Position numbers and translations under genes: made by a program. From positions 47,834-111,833 of the forward strand of contig NZ_AFWV01000016.1 in the NCBI RefSeq assembly GCF_000223985.1: DNA of 64,000 nt, read 5' to 3'. This document shows, in pieces, positions 36,542-45,223 of the stretch (within the stretch, counting starts at the first letter, position 1; the number at the start of each line of letters is the position of its first letter). Origin of the DNA: Thiocapsa marina 5811. Lineage in GTDB: Bacteria; Pseudomonadota; Gammaproteobacteria; Chromatiales; Chromatiaceae. The notes beneath the pieces are model-generated. The model was not told the DNA's origin and searched no databases. It saw only the letters and a program-made list of their open reading frames with translations.

Positions 36542-39418
36542 ATGTTACCTCTCATGCATCGGGATCACGAGACAAAGGAGCACACCACGCGTGTCGACTC
36601 GTCGCCGCAGAGTGCCGTCGAGCTGCGCAGGCTGCTCGAGGCACTGCCCTGCGGTGCCGTCGTGCTCGACGCACATCAACAGGTCGCCGCGGCCACCCGG
36701 GTCTTTTCGACCCTTCTCGGCTACCCGCAAGGCTTGACGGGCGATCTCAACTTCAGAGACCTGGTCGACGCCGAGGATGCCGCACGCGTCGACGATTTTC
36801 TGGCCTCGGGCGAGGCCGAGATGTCGCACAGCCTGTGTTTGCGGACTCGCGCGGGGCGACCCCTCAGAACGGTCATGCGGTTCTCGCGCCTCGCTTCGGG
36901 CAACGCGCCCGTGGCTGCCGTTGTGGGCATCCTCCTCGAGGAGCGCGCCGTCGCGAGCACGCCTGTTCAGTCGAAGCTCCCCGCGGACGAGGCGCAGGCC
37001 TTCGCGAGGGTCGCCAACTGGGAGATCGACGTTGCGACCGGTCGCACCCTGGCCTCGCGCACCTGGTACGAGATTTGGGGCCTCGAGCCCGACACGGAGG
37101 TCACCCTGGACGCCGTGTTTCTGCGGATCCATCCCGATGACCGTGACCTGGCGAGGGCCGCGGTTCAGCAGGCCATCGAGGCCGCCGTCCCTTTCCGGTT
37201 TCGCCATCGCATCATCCGTCCCGACGGAACCCTGCGCTGGGCGGAGAGCGCCGGCCGCTTGGAGCTTGCGGACTCCGACGGCGCACCCAAGCTCGCCGGC
37301 GTGGTCATGGACATCACGCAACGCCGTGCCGCCGAAGAAGCACTTGCCCGCTATTACGACATCGTCTCCGCTTCCCCCGACCGCATCGCCTTCCTAGACC
37401 GCGCATGCTGTCTGCTCGCCGCAAATGCGGCCTTCCTGACGGCGATCCGACAGACGGGCGAGAACGCGCTCGGCAAGTCGTTGCAGGAGGTCGAAGGTCA
37501 AGGTCCGCTCAGCGATCTCGTCTATCGCAACCTCGGGCGCTGCCTCGACGGGGGGCACCCGGTCGTCGACGACATCTACGAGAGCGGACCGGACGGTCAA
37601 GCCCGCGAGTCCGAGGTCAGACTCTTTCCCCATCGCGACCACGAGGACAAGGTAACGGGGATCGTCGTCAACATCCGCGACGTGACCAGCGTGCGGGACT
37701 CCGAGCGGCGTCTCCTTCAATCCGCGGTGGTCTACGCCGCAACCTCGGACGGCGTCTTGATGACGGACGCGGACGGGCGCATCGTCGCCGTGAACGCCGC
37801 GTTCAGCCGGATCACGGGCTATGCGGAGGCCGAGGTCCTCGGACGCAAGCCCAACCTGCTCAACTCCCACTGGCACACCAAGAGCTTCTTCACCCGCATG
37901 TGGCGTCGGCTGGTCAAACAAGGCGTCTGGGAAGGCGAGATCTGGAACCGGCGCAAGGACGGCGAGATCTATCTGCAGAGGCTGCATATCCGACGCGTCC
38001 TCGATGGCCGCGGCAAGGTCACCAATTTCGTCGGCGTCTTCGCCGAGCGCCCCGTCTCCGCCAACGGGCCGAAGCACGTCGAGTACCTTGCCCACTACGA
38101 CCCCTTGACCAAACTGCCCAACCGCCTGTTGTTCGACTCGCGCCTGGCCTATGCGATGGATCCGGCACGGCGCAATCGCACCCCGGTCGCGCTCTTCCTG
38201 CTCGATCTCGATCGTTTCGCGAACATCAACGCGAGCCTCGGCCACCAGATCGGCGACGAGCTGCTGCGTGCGGTGGGACTGCGCCTGCGCGAGACCATTC
38301 GCCCGGCCGATACCCTGGCACGATTGAGCGGCGATCAATTCGGACTCCTCTTCGAGGGGATCCAGACCCAGACAGAGGCGCAGGAGATCGCGCGGCGCAT
38401 CCGCTCGGCGCTGCAAGCGCCGATGACGGTGCGAGGACATCAGGTCTTCGTCACCATGAGCATGGGGATCGCCTTGGAGGCCTGCGCAAGCAACGACACC
38501 GACGTGATGTTCGCACACGCCGCAACGGCGCTGAGCAACGTCAAGCACGGCGGACGCGATGCCTTCCGGATCTATTCCGAGCCGCCGGTCGGCACATCGA
38601 CCGCGCGGCAGCGCCTCGCCGAGATGCTGCGCAGCGGGCTCGAAACAGGCGAGATCGAGCTGCTGTTCGAACCGCGTGTCCATCTGGAAACGGGGCGCTG
38701 GCCCGGCGCCGAGCTCCGATTGCGCTGGCACCAGCCGGACCTGGGACCGGTCGCGCACGAACGGCTCCTCGCACTGGTCGAATCCGGGGGCATGACGGTC
38801 GAGCTGGGTCAGTGGATCCTCGCCGAGGCGTGCCGTCAGTTGCGGGACTGGACCCTCAGAGGCACGCCGATCGGGGTCCTTTCCGTGAGCATTTCCGAAA
38901 CCCAGCTGACGCGCTTCGATTTGGTCCCCTCACTCGAGCGGCTACTTCGCAGCAACGAGCTCGACGCCGGTCGCCTCGAGCTGAGCTTCGCCGAGTCGCT
39001 CCTGTTCAAACACCCGGAGCAGGCCCGCGAGGTCATCAACGGATTGCACCGACTCGGCGTAGGTGTCGCCTTAAGCGAGGTCGGCACAAGCTGGCTTGCG
39101 CCGCAAGTACTGCGTCGGCTTCCGATCCGCAGGCTCGAGATTCATCGCAACTTCGTGGACGCCATGCCGGACTCGCCGGACGATCTGGCCATCGTCCAAG
39201 CCCTGATCGCCATGGCACAAGCCTTGGACATCGACGTGACGGCAGACGGCGTGCGCGACGACCGCCAGCGTTTCATCCTGCTCAATCTGGGGTGCCTCGA
39301 GGCGCAGGGCGACCTTTTCGCGCCGCCGCTGCGAGCGCCCCACTACGAGCGCTGCCTGCTCCAAATCTCGGAACCTCCTACCGACGCGCCCGTCGAGCCC
39401 CGTCTTCCGCTCGTATGA
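36542..39418 (+). CDS. PAS-GGDEF-EAL protein with degenerate catalytic motifs
   Basis: About 958 residues with three to four N-terminal PAS-type sensors (e.g. ALPCGAVVLDAHQQVAAATRVFSTLLGYP; TDADGRIVAVNAAFSRITGYAEAEVLGR), then GGDEF and EAL domains. The GGDEF signature is SGDQF (38327-38341). In the EAL domain, ELRLRW replaces EALLRW, SISETQL replaces NLSxxQL, and SEVGTSW replaces DDFGTGY. RLEIHRNFV replaces xLKIDRxFV, and TADGV replaces VAEGV. Nearly all metal and catalytic residues of both cyclase and phosphodiesterase are lost. It is likely a c-di-GMP-sensing or purely protein-protein signalling device. The start codon is uncertain. Confidence 0.88.
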   Translation: MLPLMHRDHETKEHTTRVDSSPQSAVELRRLLEALPCGAVVLDAHQQVAAATRVFSTLLGYPQGLTGDLNFRDLVDAEDAARVDDFLASGEAEMSHSLCLRTRAGRPLRTVMRFSRLASGNAPVAAVVGILLEERAVASTPVQSKLPADEAQAFARVANWEIDVATGRTLASRTWYEIWGLEPDTEVTLDAVFLRIHPDDRDLARAAVQQAIEAAVPFRFRHRIIRPDGTLRWAESAGRLELADSDGAPKLAGVVMDITQRRAAEEALARYYDIVSASPDRIAFLDRACCLLAANAAFLTAIRQTGENALGKSLQEVEGQGPLSDLVYRNLGRCLDGGHPVVDDIYESGPDGQARESEVRLFPHRDHEDKVTGIVVNIRDVTSVRDSERRLLQSAVVYAATSDGVLMTDADGRIVAVNAAFSRITGYAEAEVLGRKPNLLNSHWHTKSFFTRMWRRLVKQGVWEGEIWNRRKDGEIYLQRLHIRRVLDGRGKVTNFVGVFAERPVSANGPKHVEYLAHYDPLTKLPNRLLFDSRLAYAMDPARRNRTPVALFLLDLDRFANINASLGHQIGDELLRAVGLRLRETIRPADTLARLSGDQFGLLFEGIQTQTEAQEIARRIRSALQAPMTVRGHQVFVTMSMGIALEACASNDTDVMFAHAATALSNVKHGGRDAFRIYSEPPVGTSTARQRLAEMLRSGLETGEIELLFEPRVHLETGRWPGAELRLRWHQPDLGPVAHERLLALVESGGMTVELGQWILAEACRQLRDWTLRGTPIGVLSVSISETQLTRFDLVPSLERLLRSNELDAGRLELSFAESLLFKHPEQAREVINGLHRLGVGVALSEVGTSWLAPQVLRRLPIRRLEIHRNFVDAMPDSPDDLAIVQALIAMAQALDIDVTADGVRDDRQRFILLNLGCLEAQGDLFAPPLRAPHYERCLLQISEPPTDAPVEPRLPLV

Positions 39419-39495
39419 CGCCCTAATCGCACCTTGCGACACCCGGGCATGACGTGTCTAATCCAGGGCCAACGTCCCGGAAAGAGCCCAGGCCC

Positions 39496-42084
39496 ATGTC
39501 TGTCCCCGACCTGGCACCCTTACTCGAGCAGTCGGGTTTGGTCGATGCCTATACGCCTTTGCCCGAGCGCTACGACGAGATGCGCACGGTCGAGGGCGAG
39601 GTGCGCCCGCACTGGCAATATGTTCTCGATGCCTTGCGCACGCTCGGGCCGAGCGGCATCGAGGCACGTTGGCGCGAAGCGACCCGCATGGTCCGCGACA
39701 ACGGCGTCACCTACAACCTCAATGCCGAGCCGCGCGGGATGTCCCGCCCTTGGGAGCTGGACCTGCTGCCGCTGCTCATTCGCAGCGAGGAATGGGCCGA
39801 CCTCGAGCGCGGATTGATTCAGCGTGCCGACCTGCTCAATCAGATCCTGCTCGACCTCTACGGGCCGCGCAGACTGATCCGCAGCGGTCTCTTGCCGGCC
39901 GAGCTGTTCGACGCCAGTCCCGAATATCTGCTGCCTTGCCACGGTGTGGAGGTCGCCGGTCATCGCCCCCTGATCCAGTACGCGGCCGATCTGACCCGCA
40001 CACCCGACGGGCATTGGCGGATCATCGGCGACCGCACCCAGAGCCCGCTCGGATTCGGCTATGCGCTCGAGAACCGCGTCGTCTTGTCGCGGGTTCTGCC
40101 CAGCATGTTCCGCGATTCGCATGTGCATCGCCTTGCCGGTTTCTTTCGTTCGATCCGGCGCACCTTGACGCGTCTCGCACCGCGACGGGCCGAGCATGCG
40201 CGCGTCGTGGTCCTCACCCCGGGACCCGAGAACGAGGCCTACTTCGAGCACGCCTATCTGGCCAATTACCTCGGGTTTACGCTCGTCCAAGGCGGGGACC
40301 TCTCCGTGCGCGACGGGGCGCTGTGGCTGCGCACACTGGGAAGGCTCGAGCGCATCGATGCCGTCCTGCGGCGCGTCGACGACGGTTGGTGCGACCCCCT
40401 GGAGCTGCGCGAAGATTCGTTCCTCGGCGTGCCGGGCTTGGTCCAAGCGGTACGGGCCGGCAACCTGGTGATCGCCAACGCCTTGGGGAGCGGCATCCTC
40501 GAGCACCCGGCGCTCCCGGCCTTCCTGCCGAGCCTGTGTCGAGAGCTGCTCGGCGAGGAGCTGCAGATCCCCGACATTCCGACCTGGTGGTGCGGCGATC
40601 CGGATTCGCTGACCCGGGTCTTGGACCGTCTCGATCAGCTCGTCATCAAGCCCCTGAACAAGCGCCACGGAGAACGTTGCCTCTTCCCCGAGACGCTGGA
40701 TGCACCCGCCCGCGCGGCCCTGCTCCAGGCCATCCGGGAACGCCCCCACAGCTACATCGCCCAGGAGCGAGTGAAGACGTCGACCGCCCCGGCCCTCATC
40801 GGACAGCACCTCGAACCCAGACCCAGCGTGCTGCGGACCTTTTTGACCGCCGAGGAAGACGGCTACGCGGTCATGCCCGGCGGTCTCGGGCGGGTCACAC
40901 CCACCAACGATGCCGCGCTCAATTCCAACCAGCTCGGCGGATTGGCCAAGGACGTCTGGGTCGTCGCCTCGGAGCCGGAGCGCCAGGAAAGCCTGCTGGT
41001 CACGACCGAGATGCACACCCCCGCGGTCACGCAGGAGAGCGAGGTCTCCAGCCGGGTCGCCGACAATCTGTTCTGGATCGGTCGCTATGCCGAGCGTGCC
41101 GAGGGATTGGTGCGGTTGCTGCGGATCACCATCTTCAAGCTCTCGGAGCGCAGCGATTATGCCGCCTCGACAGGGGACTCCTGTTGTCTGCGCTCGCTCC
41201 TGGAGGCACTGACCAATCAAACCCAGTCGTTCCCCGGGTTTATCGGGACCGGCGCGGCCGAGCGTCTGCGCAACCCCGTGCCCGAGATGCTCTCGCTCAT
41301 CTCCGACCCCGCACGCCTGGGCGGTCTCCCGCAGACGCTCCAAGCCCTGGGTCAAGCCGCCTATTCGGTCCGTGACCGTCTCTCGGCCGACACCTGGCGC
41401 ATCGTGAGCGACATCGAGGCCCATCTCGGCAATCTGACCCATGAAGCGCCCGGTCAGCTCTCGCTCGCGCTCGACGAGCTCGATCCGCTGATCACCTCGT
41501 TGGTGGCCTTCTCGGCCCTGACCCAAGAGAACATGACCCACAACGAAGGCTGGCACTTCCTCGAGATCGGACGCCGTCTCGAGCGCGCCGCCTCCACCGC
41601 AAGCCTCCTTCGCTCCATGCTGGTTCCGATCGCCGGCGAGGCGGACGAGAACATGGTGATCGAGGCGGTTCTCGGCGTGACCGACAGCCTCATCACCTAC
41701 CGCCGACGCTATCGCGCCGGCACCCGGATCGGCGCGCTCCTTGATCTGGTCTTTCAGGACGAGGGCAACCCGCGTGCCCTCGCCTATCAGCTCGTGCAGC
41801 TCGAACGCCTGGTCTCGGAGCTGCCTCGCGGCGACATGGCCGTCGGGCGCACCGCGGTGGAAAAGCACGTCCTCAAAGGGCTCACAGGCATCCGCTTGGC
41901 CGAGATCGACAGCATGGTTCAGCCCGACAAGGCAGGCGCCCGACGCGCCGCGCTCGCCGCGATGCTCGCCGAGCTGGATCGGCAAAGCGCCGCCATCTCG
42001 GACGCCATCACCGCCCAGTATTTCAGGCACGAAGAGCAGCCGCACAGCCTGCTGCGCCGAGCCGCGGCGCGGGGCGCCTCATGA
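39496..42084 (+). CDS. Circularly permuted ATP-grasp + alpha-E domain fusion
   Basis: An 862-residue protein. Residues 1 to about 490 match the circularly permuted ATP-grasp family (DUF404/DUF407): VTYNLNAEPRGMSRPWELDLLP, VVLTPGPENEAYFEHAYLANYLGF, VKPLNKRHGER-like VIKPLNKRHGERCLFP, and YIAQERVKTST. From about residue 512 to the end is the helical alpha-E domain (DUF403): RVADNLFWIGRYAERAEGLVRLLR. The two are often separate genes, here fused. The family is predicted to form amide bonds on a peptide or small molecule. The ATG at 39496 is preferred over an in-frame GTG at 39454. It overlaps the transglutaminase gene by 4 bp. Confidence 0.92.
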   Translation: MSVPDLAPLLEQSGLVDAYTPLPERYDEMRTVEGEVRPHWQYVLDALRTLGPSGIEARWREATRMVRDNGVTYNLNAEPRGMSRPWELDLLPLLIRSEEWADLERGLIQRADLLNQILLDLYGPRRLIRSGLLPAELFDASPEYLLPCHGVEVAGHRPLIQYAADLTRTPDGHWRIIGDRTQSPLGFGYALENRVVLSRVLPSMFRDSHVHRLAGFFRSIRRTLTRLAPRRAEHARVVVLTPGPENEAYFEHAYLANYLGFTLVQGGDLSVRDGALWLRTLGRLERIDAVLRRVDDGWCDPLELREDSFLGVPGLVQAVRAGNLVIANALGSGILEHPALPAFLPSLCRELLGEELQIPDIPTWWCGDPDSLTRVLDRLDQLVIKPLNKRHGERCLFPETLDAPARAALLQAIRERPHSYIAQERVKTSTAPALIGQHLEPRPSVLRTFLTAEEDGYAVMPGGLGRVTPTNDAALNSNQLGGLAKDVWVVASEPERQESLLVTTEMHTPAVTQESEVSSRVADNLFWIGRYAERAEGLVRLLRITIFKLSERSDYAASTGDSCCLRSLLEALTNQTQSFPGFIGTGAAERLRNPVPEMLSLISDPARLGGLPQTLQALGQAAYSVRDRLSADTWRIVSDIEAHLGNLTHEAPGQLSLALDELDPLITSLVAFSALTQENMTHNEGWHFLEIGRRLERAASTASLLRSMLVPIAGEADENMVIEAVLGVTDSLITYRRRYRAGTRIGALLDLVFQDEGNPRALAYQLVQLERLVSELPRGDMAVGRTAVEKHVLKGLTGIRLAEIDSMVQPDKAGARRAALAAMLAELDRQSAAISDAITAQYFRHEEQPHSLLRRAAARGAS

Positions 42085-43049
42085 GATTCCGGATCAATCA
42101 CGTCACCCGCTACGAGTATGCCGAGCCGGTGTCGCTGTGCCACAGCATCGCGCATCTAAAGCCACCCCAGACGGCGCGCCAGCGCTGCCTGTCCAGCCAG
42201 ATCCGGGTCGACCCCTGGCCGGCGGTTCATCGCGAGCACGAGGATTTCTTCGGGAACCGGGTGAGCTATTTTTCGATTCAGCAGGCCCACGATGCACTTG
42301 AGGTGCGCGCCCAGAGCGAGGTCGAGGTCGTCGCGCCGACCCTGCCGCAACCCGAGGCGACTCAACCCTGGGAGCGGATCGTCGATCGCCTGCACGATCG
42401 CTACGACGAACCCATGACCGACCTGCGGATCTTTACCCTCTCCTCGCCGCTCGTACCGCCGGATCCCGACGCGCTGGCCTACGCAGCCGAATCCTTTTCA
42501 CCGGGACGCCCGATCTTGGAGGCGACGGTCGAGCTGATGGGGCGTATCTTCCGCGACTTCGTCTACGACCCGACCTCCACGACCATCGCCACGCCGCTCG
42601 CCGAGGTGATGGAGCAGCGCAAAGGCGTCTGCCAGGACTTCGCGCACGTCGCCATCGCCGGTCTGCGCGGGCTTGGACTCGCAAGCCGCTATGTCAGCGG
42701 CTATCTGGAAACACTCCCGCCGCCGGGACAGGTCAAGCTCCAAGGCGCCGACGCCTCGCATGCCTGGTTCTCGGTGCTCATTCCCAACCTGGGTTGGATC
42801 GATTTCGACCCCACCAACGATCAGATCCCCGGCGAGCAGCACATCACCACGGCCGTCGGTCGCGATTTCCAGGACGTCACGCCGCTGCGCGGGATCTTCT
42901 ACGGCGGGGGAACCCATGAGCTGCGCGTGGCGGTGGACGTGAATCGCGTGGAGCCTGCGGTGAGCGAGGTCGCCGATGTCGGAGAGGCGCCGGACCCCGC
43001 CCCCCGACCCCCGACCTCGGCTCTGCCGCCCCAGCCGCAAGGTCGCTAG
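42081..43049 (+). CDS. Transglutaminase-like protein with bacterial N-terminal domain
   Basis: A 322-residue cysteine-protease-fold enzyme. The N-domain MRFRINHVTRYEYAEPVSLCHSIAHL is typical of bacterial transglutaminase-like proteins that accompany alpha-E and ATP-grasp genes. The catalytic triad is visible: Cys184 in RKGVCQDFAH, His in DASHAWFSV, and Asp in WIDFDPTND. It has no signal peptide. It overlaps the ATP-grasp/alpha-E gene (ATGA). The cluster is thought to build and cut a peptide-like product; which one is unknown. Confidence 0.93.
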   Translation: MRFRINHVTRYEYAEPVSLCHSIAHLKPPQTARQRCLSSQIRVDPWPAVHREHEDFFGNRVSYFSIQQAHDALEVRAQSEVEVVAPTLPQPEATQPWERIVDRLHDRYDEPMTDLRIFTLSSPLVPPDPDALAYAAESFSPGRPILEATVELMGRIFRDFVYDPTSTTIATPLAEVMEQRKGVCQDFAHVAIAGLRGLGLASRYVSGYLETLPPPGQVKLQGADASHAWFSVLIPNLGWIDFDPTNDQIPGEQHITTAVGRDFQDVTPLRGIFYGGGTHELRVAVDVNRVEPAVSEVADVGEAPDPAPRPPTSALPPQPQGR

Positions 43050-43100
43050 TGAAGGGTTCGACAAGAAGGAATACGACTCGACGATAGAGTCACCTTGGCG

Positions 43101-43139
43101 TCGTTGTCTTGTCGATTACGACAACGACAACGACAACGA
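43101..43139. repeat. Imperfect palindrome made of CGACAA-type repeats
   Basis: TCGTTGTCTTGTCG is followed by ATTA and CGACAACGACAACGACAACGA, so a run of CGACAA units folds back on an inverted copy. It lies about 50 bp after the transglutaminase stop and could be a transcript-end hairpin or a slippage-prone microsatellite. Confidence 0.6.
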
Positions 43140-43219
43140 TTGGATTCCGTGCTCCGCTCGTTTCCGACAGGTTTCCGCAGGGCAACGCAGCCCGCCCGAC
43201 CAAGCAACCCGGAAACCCT

Positions 43220-43239
43220 CACCCGGACGCGGGTTTTTA
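43220..43239 (+). terminator. Weak intrinsic-terminator-like hairpin
   Basis: ACCCG-GACG-CGGGT followed by TTTT, lying between the transglutaminase gene and the convergent carbonic-anhydrase gene. The 5-bp stem is short, so this is a tentative call. Confidence 0.35.
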
Positions 43240-43303
43240 GGTCGGGTAGAGCGCGGTTGAACCCGGCTTCCCGAACGCAAACACCCCACCGATCCCTGCC
43301 GGT

Positions 43304-43858
43304 CTATTGCGTCGCTGCATGAGTGGATTCCGCCCGGTACCGGTCCGCCAGCCGCACATAGTTCTGCGCGACATACACCAGGTACTCGCGCTCGCGATCC
43401 GTCAGCGCACGCACCCGCCGCGCCGGTGCGCCGAGCCAGAGATAGCCGCCCTCCAAGACCTGGCCCGGCGTCACCAAAGACCCGGCACCGAGTAACGTGA
43501 AGGGCTCGAGCAGCGCACGATCGAGCACGCGAGCCCCGATACCGATCAGACAGTGATGACGGATCTCGCACCCGTGCAAGACCACCTGATGACCGACGGT
43601 GACATCCTCGTGGACAACCACCGGCGCCCCTCCGGGCATGAATCGGCTCTCATGCGAGACATGCAGAACACTCCCGTCCTGAATGTTGGTCCGTGCGCCG
43701 ATCTCGATGCGATGGATATCCCCTCGGATCACGCATCCGGGCCAGACGGAGGCCTCCGCGCCAAGCGTGACCTCGCCGATCACGACCGCGGTCTCGTCGA
43801 CCCAAGCGGATGGATCGATCTTCGGGCACCTGCCTTCGAACGAGCGGATGTGTGTCAT
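43304..43858 (-). CDS. Gamma-carbonic anhydrase family protein (YrdA-like)
   Basis: A 184-residue left-handed beta-helix protein with hexapeptide repeats. The residues of the gamma-CA metal site are visible: RTNIQDGSVLHVSH, then VTVGHQVVLHGCEIRHHCLIGIGA (His ligands). RGDIHRIEIG is the conserved Arg/Asp block. It probably hydrates CO2 or is one of the many inactive homologues. The start overlaps the upstream GNAT gene by 4 bp, so they form an operon. Confidence 0.9.
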   Translation of the reverse strand: MTHIRSFEGRCPKIDPSAWVDETAVVIGEVTLGAEASVWPGCVIRGDIHRIEIGARTNIQDGSVLHVSHESRFMPGGAPVVVHEDVTVGHQVVLHGCEIRHHCLIGIGARVLDRALLEPFTLLGAGSLVTPGQVLEGGYLWLGAPARRVRALTDREREYLVYVAQNYVRLADRYRAESTHAATQ

Positions 43859-44625
43859 GGCAATCGGCGTTCAATGCGACTCGCGTGATCGTACCAGAGC
43901 AGGGCCGCGGTCTCGAACAAGGCGATCGAGACCCCGGTGACCCGCTCCCATGCCGCGGTCCAGACCGGTGCGATCACACCCGCGGTGCGCGGTGGAACGC
44001 TATCCGGAGCGGACCGGGCCCCCGTTTCCCGGGCCCGGTCCAGCTCCGAAGCGCCGTGAGTCAACAGGGCCTCGGGCAGCGCGCAGTCATACTCCAGCGT
44101 GCCGTCGTCCAGCCAGACCGCATGGCCGCCGAGCCGTTTGGCCAGCGCGCGCATCCCTTCGTTGTCGGCGAGGACCTCGCAGCGAAAGCGCCGGATCCCC
44201 TGTTCCCGCGCCTCGACGATCAAATGCTCCAGCAGCGCGGTTCCCACCCCTTTGCCTTGTGCCCGGTCGACGACGGCCATCGCCAGCTCCGCCGTGTCCG
44301 ATCCCGGTGTGGAACGGATGCACCGAGCCGCGCCGAGAACCTCCGCCTGAGCGCCAGACACCGGCCCACGGACCGCCGCGAAGGCGAGATGATCGCGCCC
44401 GTCCGCACCTGTCAGATACGCCAGATCCGCGTCGGTCAATGCGCGCTTCGCCCCGAAGAACCGCAATCGGCGCGACGCATCCGAAAGCCCCTCGAAACAC
44501 GCCGTCAGGATTGCCGAATCGCCTCCCTCGATCGGACGCATCCGACAAAAGGTACCGTCCTTCAGACGCACGACCTCGCCGCGAGGCGAGGCTCGGGTAT
44601 GGGCACGCTCGATATTGATGGTCAT
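43855..44625 (-). CDS. GNAT-family N-acetyltransferase
   Basis: 256 residues from the ATG at 44625. The acetyl-CoA-binding motif is AMAVVDRAQGKGVGTALLEHLI (Q-x-x-G-x-G/A), followed by CEVLADNEGMRALAKRLGG. It resembles the GNAT domain appended to acyl-CoA synthetase-like protein acetylases (ALTDADLAYLTGADGRDHLAF), but no synthetase part is present. A C-terminal extension of about 70 residues has no known domain. Substrate unknown, possibly a protein lysine. It overlaps the carbonic anhydrase gene. Confidence 0.85.
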   Translation of the reverse strand: MTINIERAHTRASPRGEVVRLKDGTFCRMRPIEGGDSAILTACFEGLSDASRRLRFFGAKRALTDADLAYLTGADGRDHLAFAAVRGPVSGAQAEVLGAARCIRSTPGSDTAELAMAVVDRAQGKGVGTALLEHLIVEAREQGIRRFRCEVLADNEGMRALAKRLGGHAVWLDDGTLEYDCALPEALLTHGASELDRARETGARSAPDSVPPRTAGVIAPVWTAAWERVTGVSIALFETAALLWYDHASRIERRLP

Positions 44626-44884
44626 CGCAAGGCTCTCCGGATTCTCGACGCACCGGCCCGATACGCCGTCCGGCCGGTCTCCGAGATCGAGACCGCCACC
44701 GGGCATACGCGTCGTTTTTGTGCACTGCAACATAAGATGACGGCGCGTCGCGATGGTTCAATCCGAACCGACAGGACGACGGCTCGTAACCCACCGCAGG
44801 CGGCGTGCGATGCGGCGATAAACCCACGTGCGCTCGGTATGGTGCACAATAGGCGTCTCGGAAGCCGCAGAGGCGAGGACGCGC

Positions 44885-45223
44885 ATGAGCAAACGATTCC
44901 CTTTTACCTGGGCTGCGGCAGGTCTCGGCCTGGTCCTTGCGCTCGTGCTTGCGCTGGGCGGGGGTCCGGTCGGTACGCCGGGCGGTGAGATGGACACTCA
45001 GGCGGCGCGCGGGATGCCCTTGCTCACCCGACTCTTCATCGGCGAATTCGGTTTTCTGATCACCGCCGGCGGCGCGTTTTGGGGCTTCAAGCACCGACGC
45101 AGTCAAGGCAGCGAGATCGCGACCCTGATCGCGGCGCTGGCCTGTGTCGCCCTGGCCGTTGCCTTCCTGGTCATGGGAATCGGTCTCTGGACCGAGGCCT
45201 TCCCGAGAGGGCCGAATCCATGA
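44885..45223 (+). CDS. Small membrane protein coupled to cardiolipin-synthase-like gene
   Basis: 112 residues with three hydrophobic helices (FTWAAAGLGLVLALVLALGGG; LLTRLFIGEFGFLITAGGAFWGF; IATLIAALACVALAVAFLVMGIGL). I do not recognise a family. The stop codon overlaps the next start (ATGA at 45220-45223), so it is translated with the phospholipase-D-type gene and probably works with it at the membrane. Confidence 0.7.
   Translation: MSKRFPFTWAAAGLGLVLALVLALGGGPVGTPGGEMDTQAARGMPLLTRLFIGEFGFLITAGGAFWGFKHRRSQGSEIATLIAALACVALAVAFLVMGIGLWTEAFPRGPNP

Noticed and set aside
39520..42045. An 841-codon open frame antisense to the ATP-grasp/alpha-E gene
   Set aside because: A codon-bias shadow; the sense frame carries all conserved domains.
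43855..44625. Protein acetylase with acyl-CoA-synthetase domain (Pat-like)
   Set aside because: Only the GNAT part is present; the large synthetase domain is absent.
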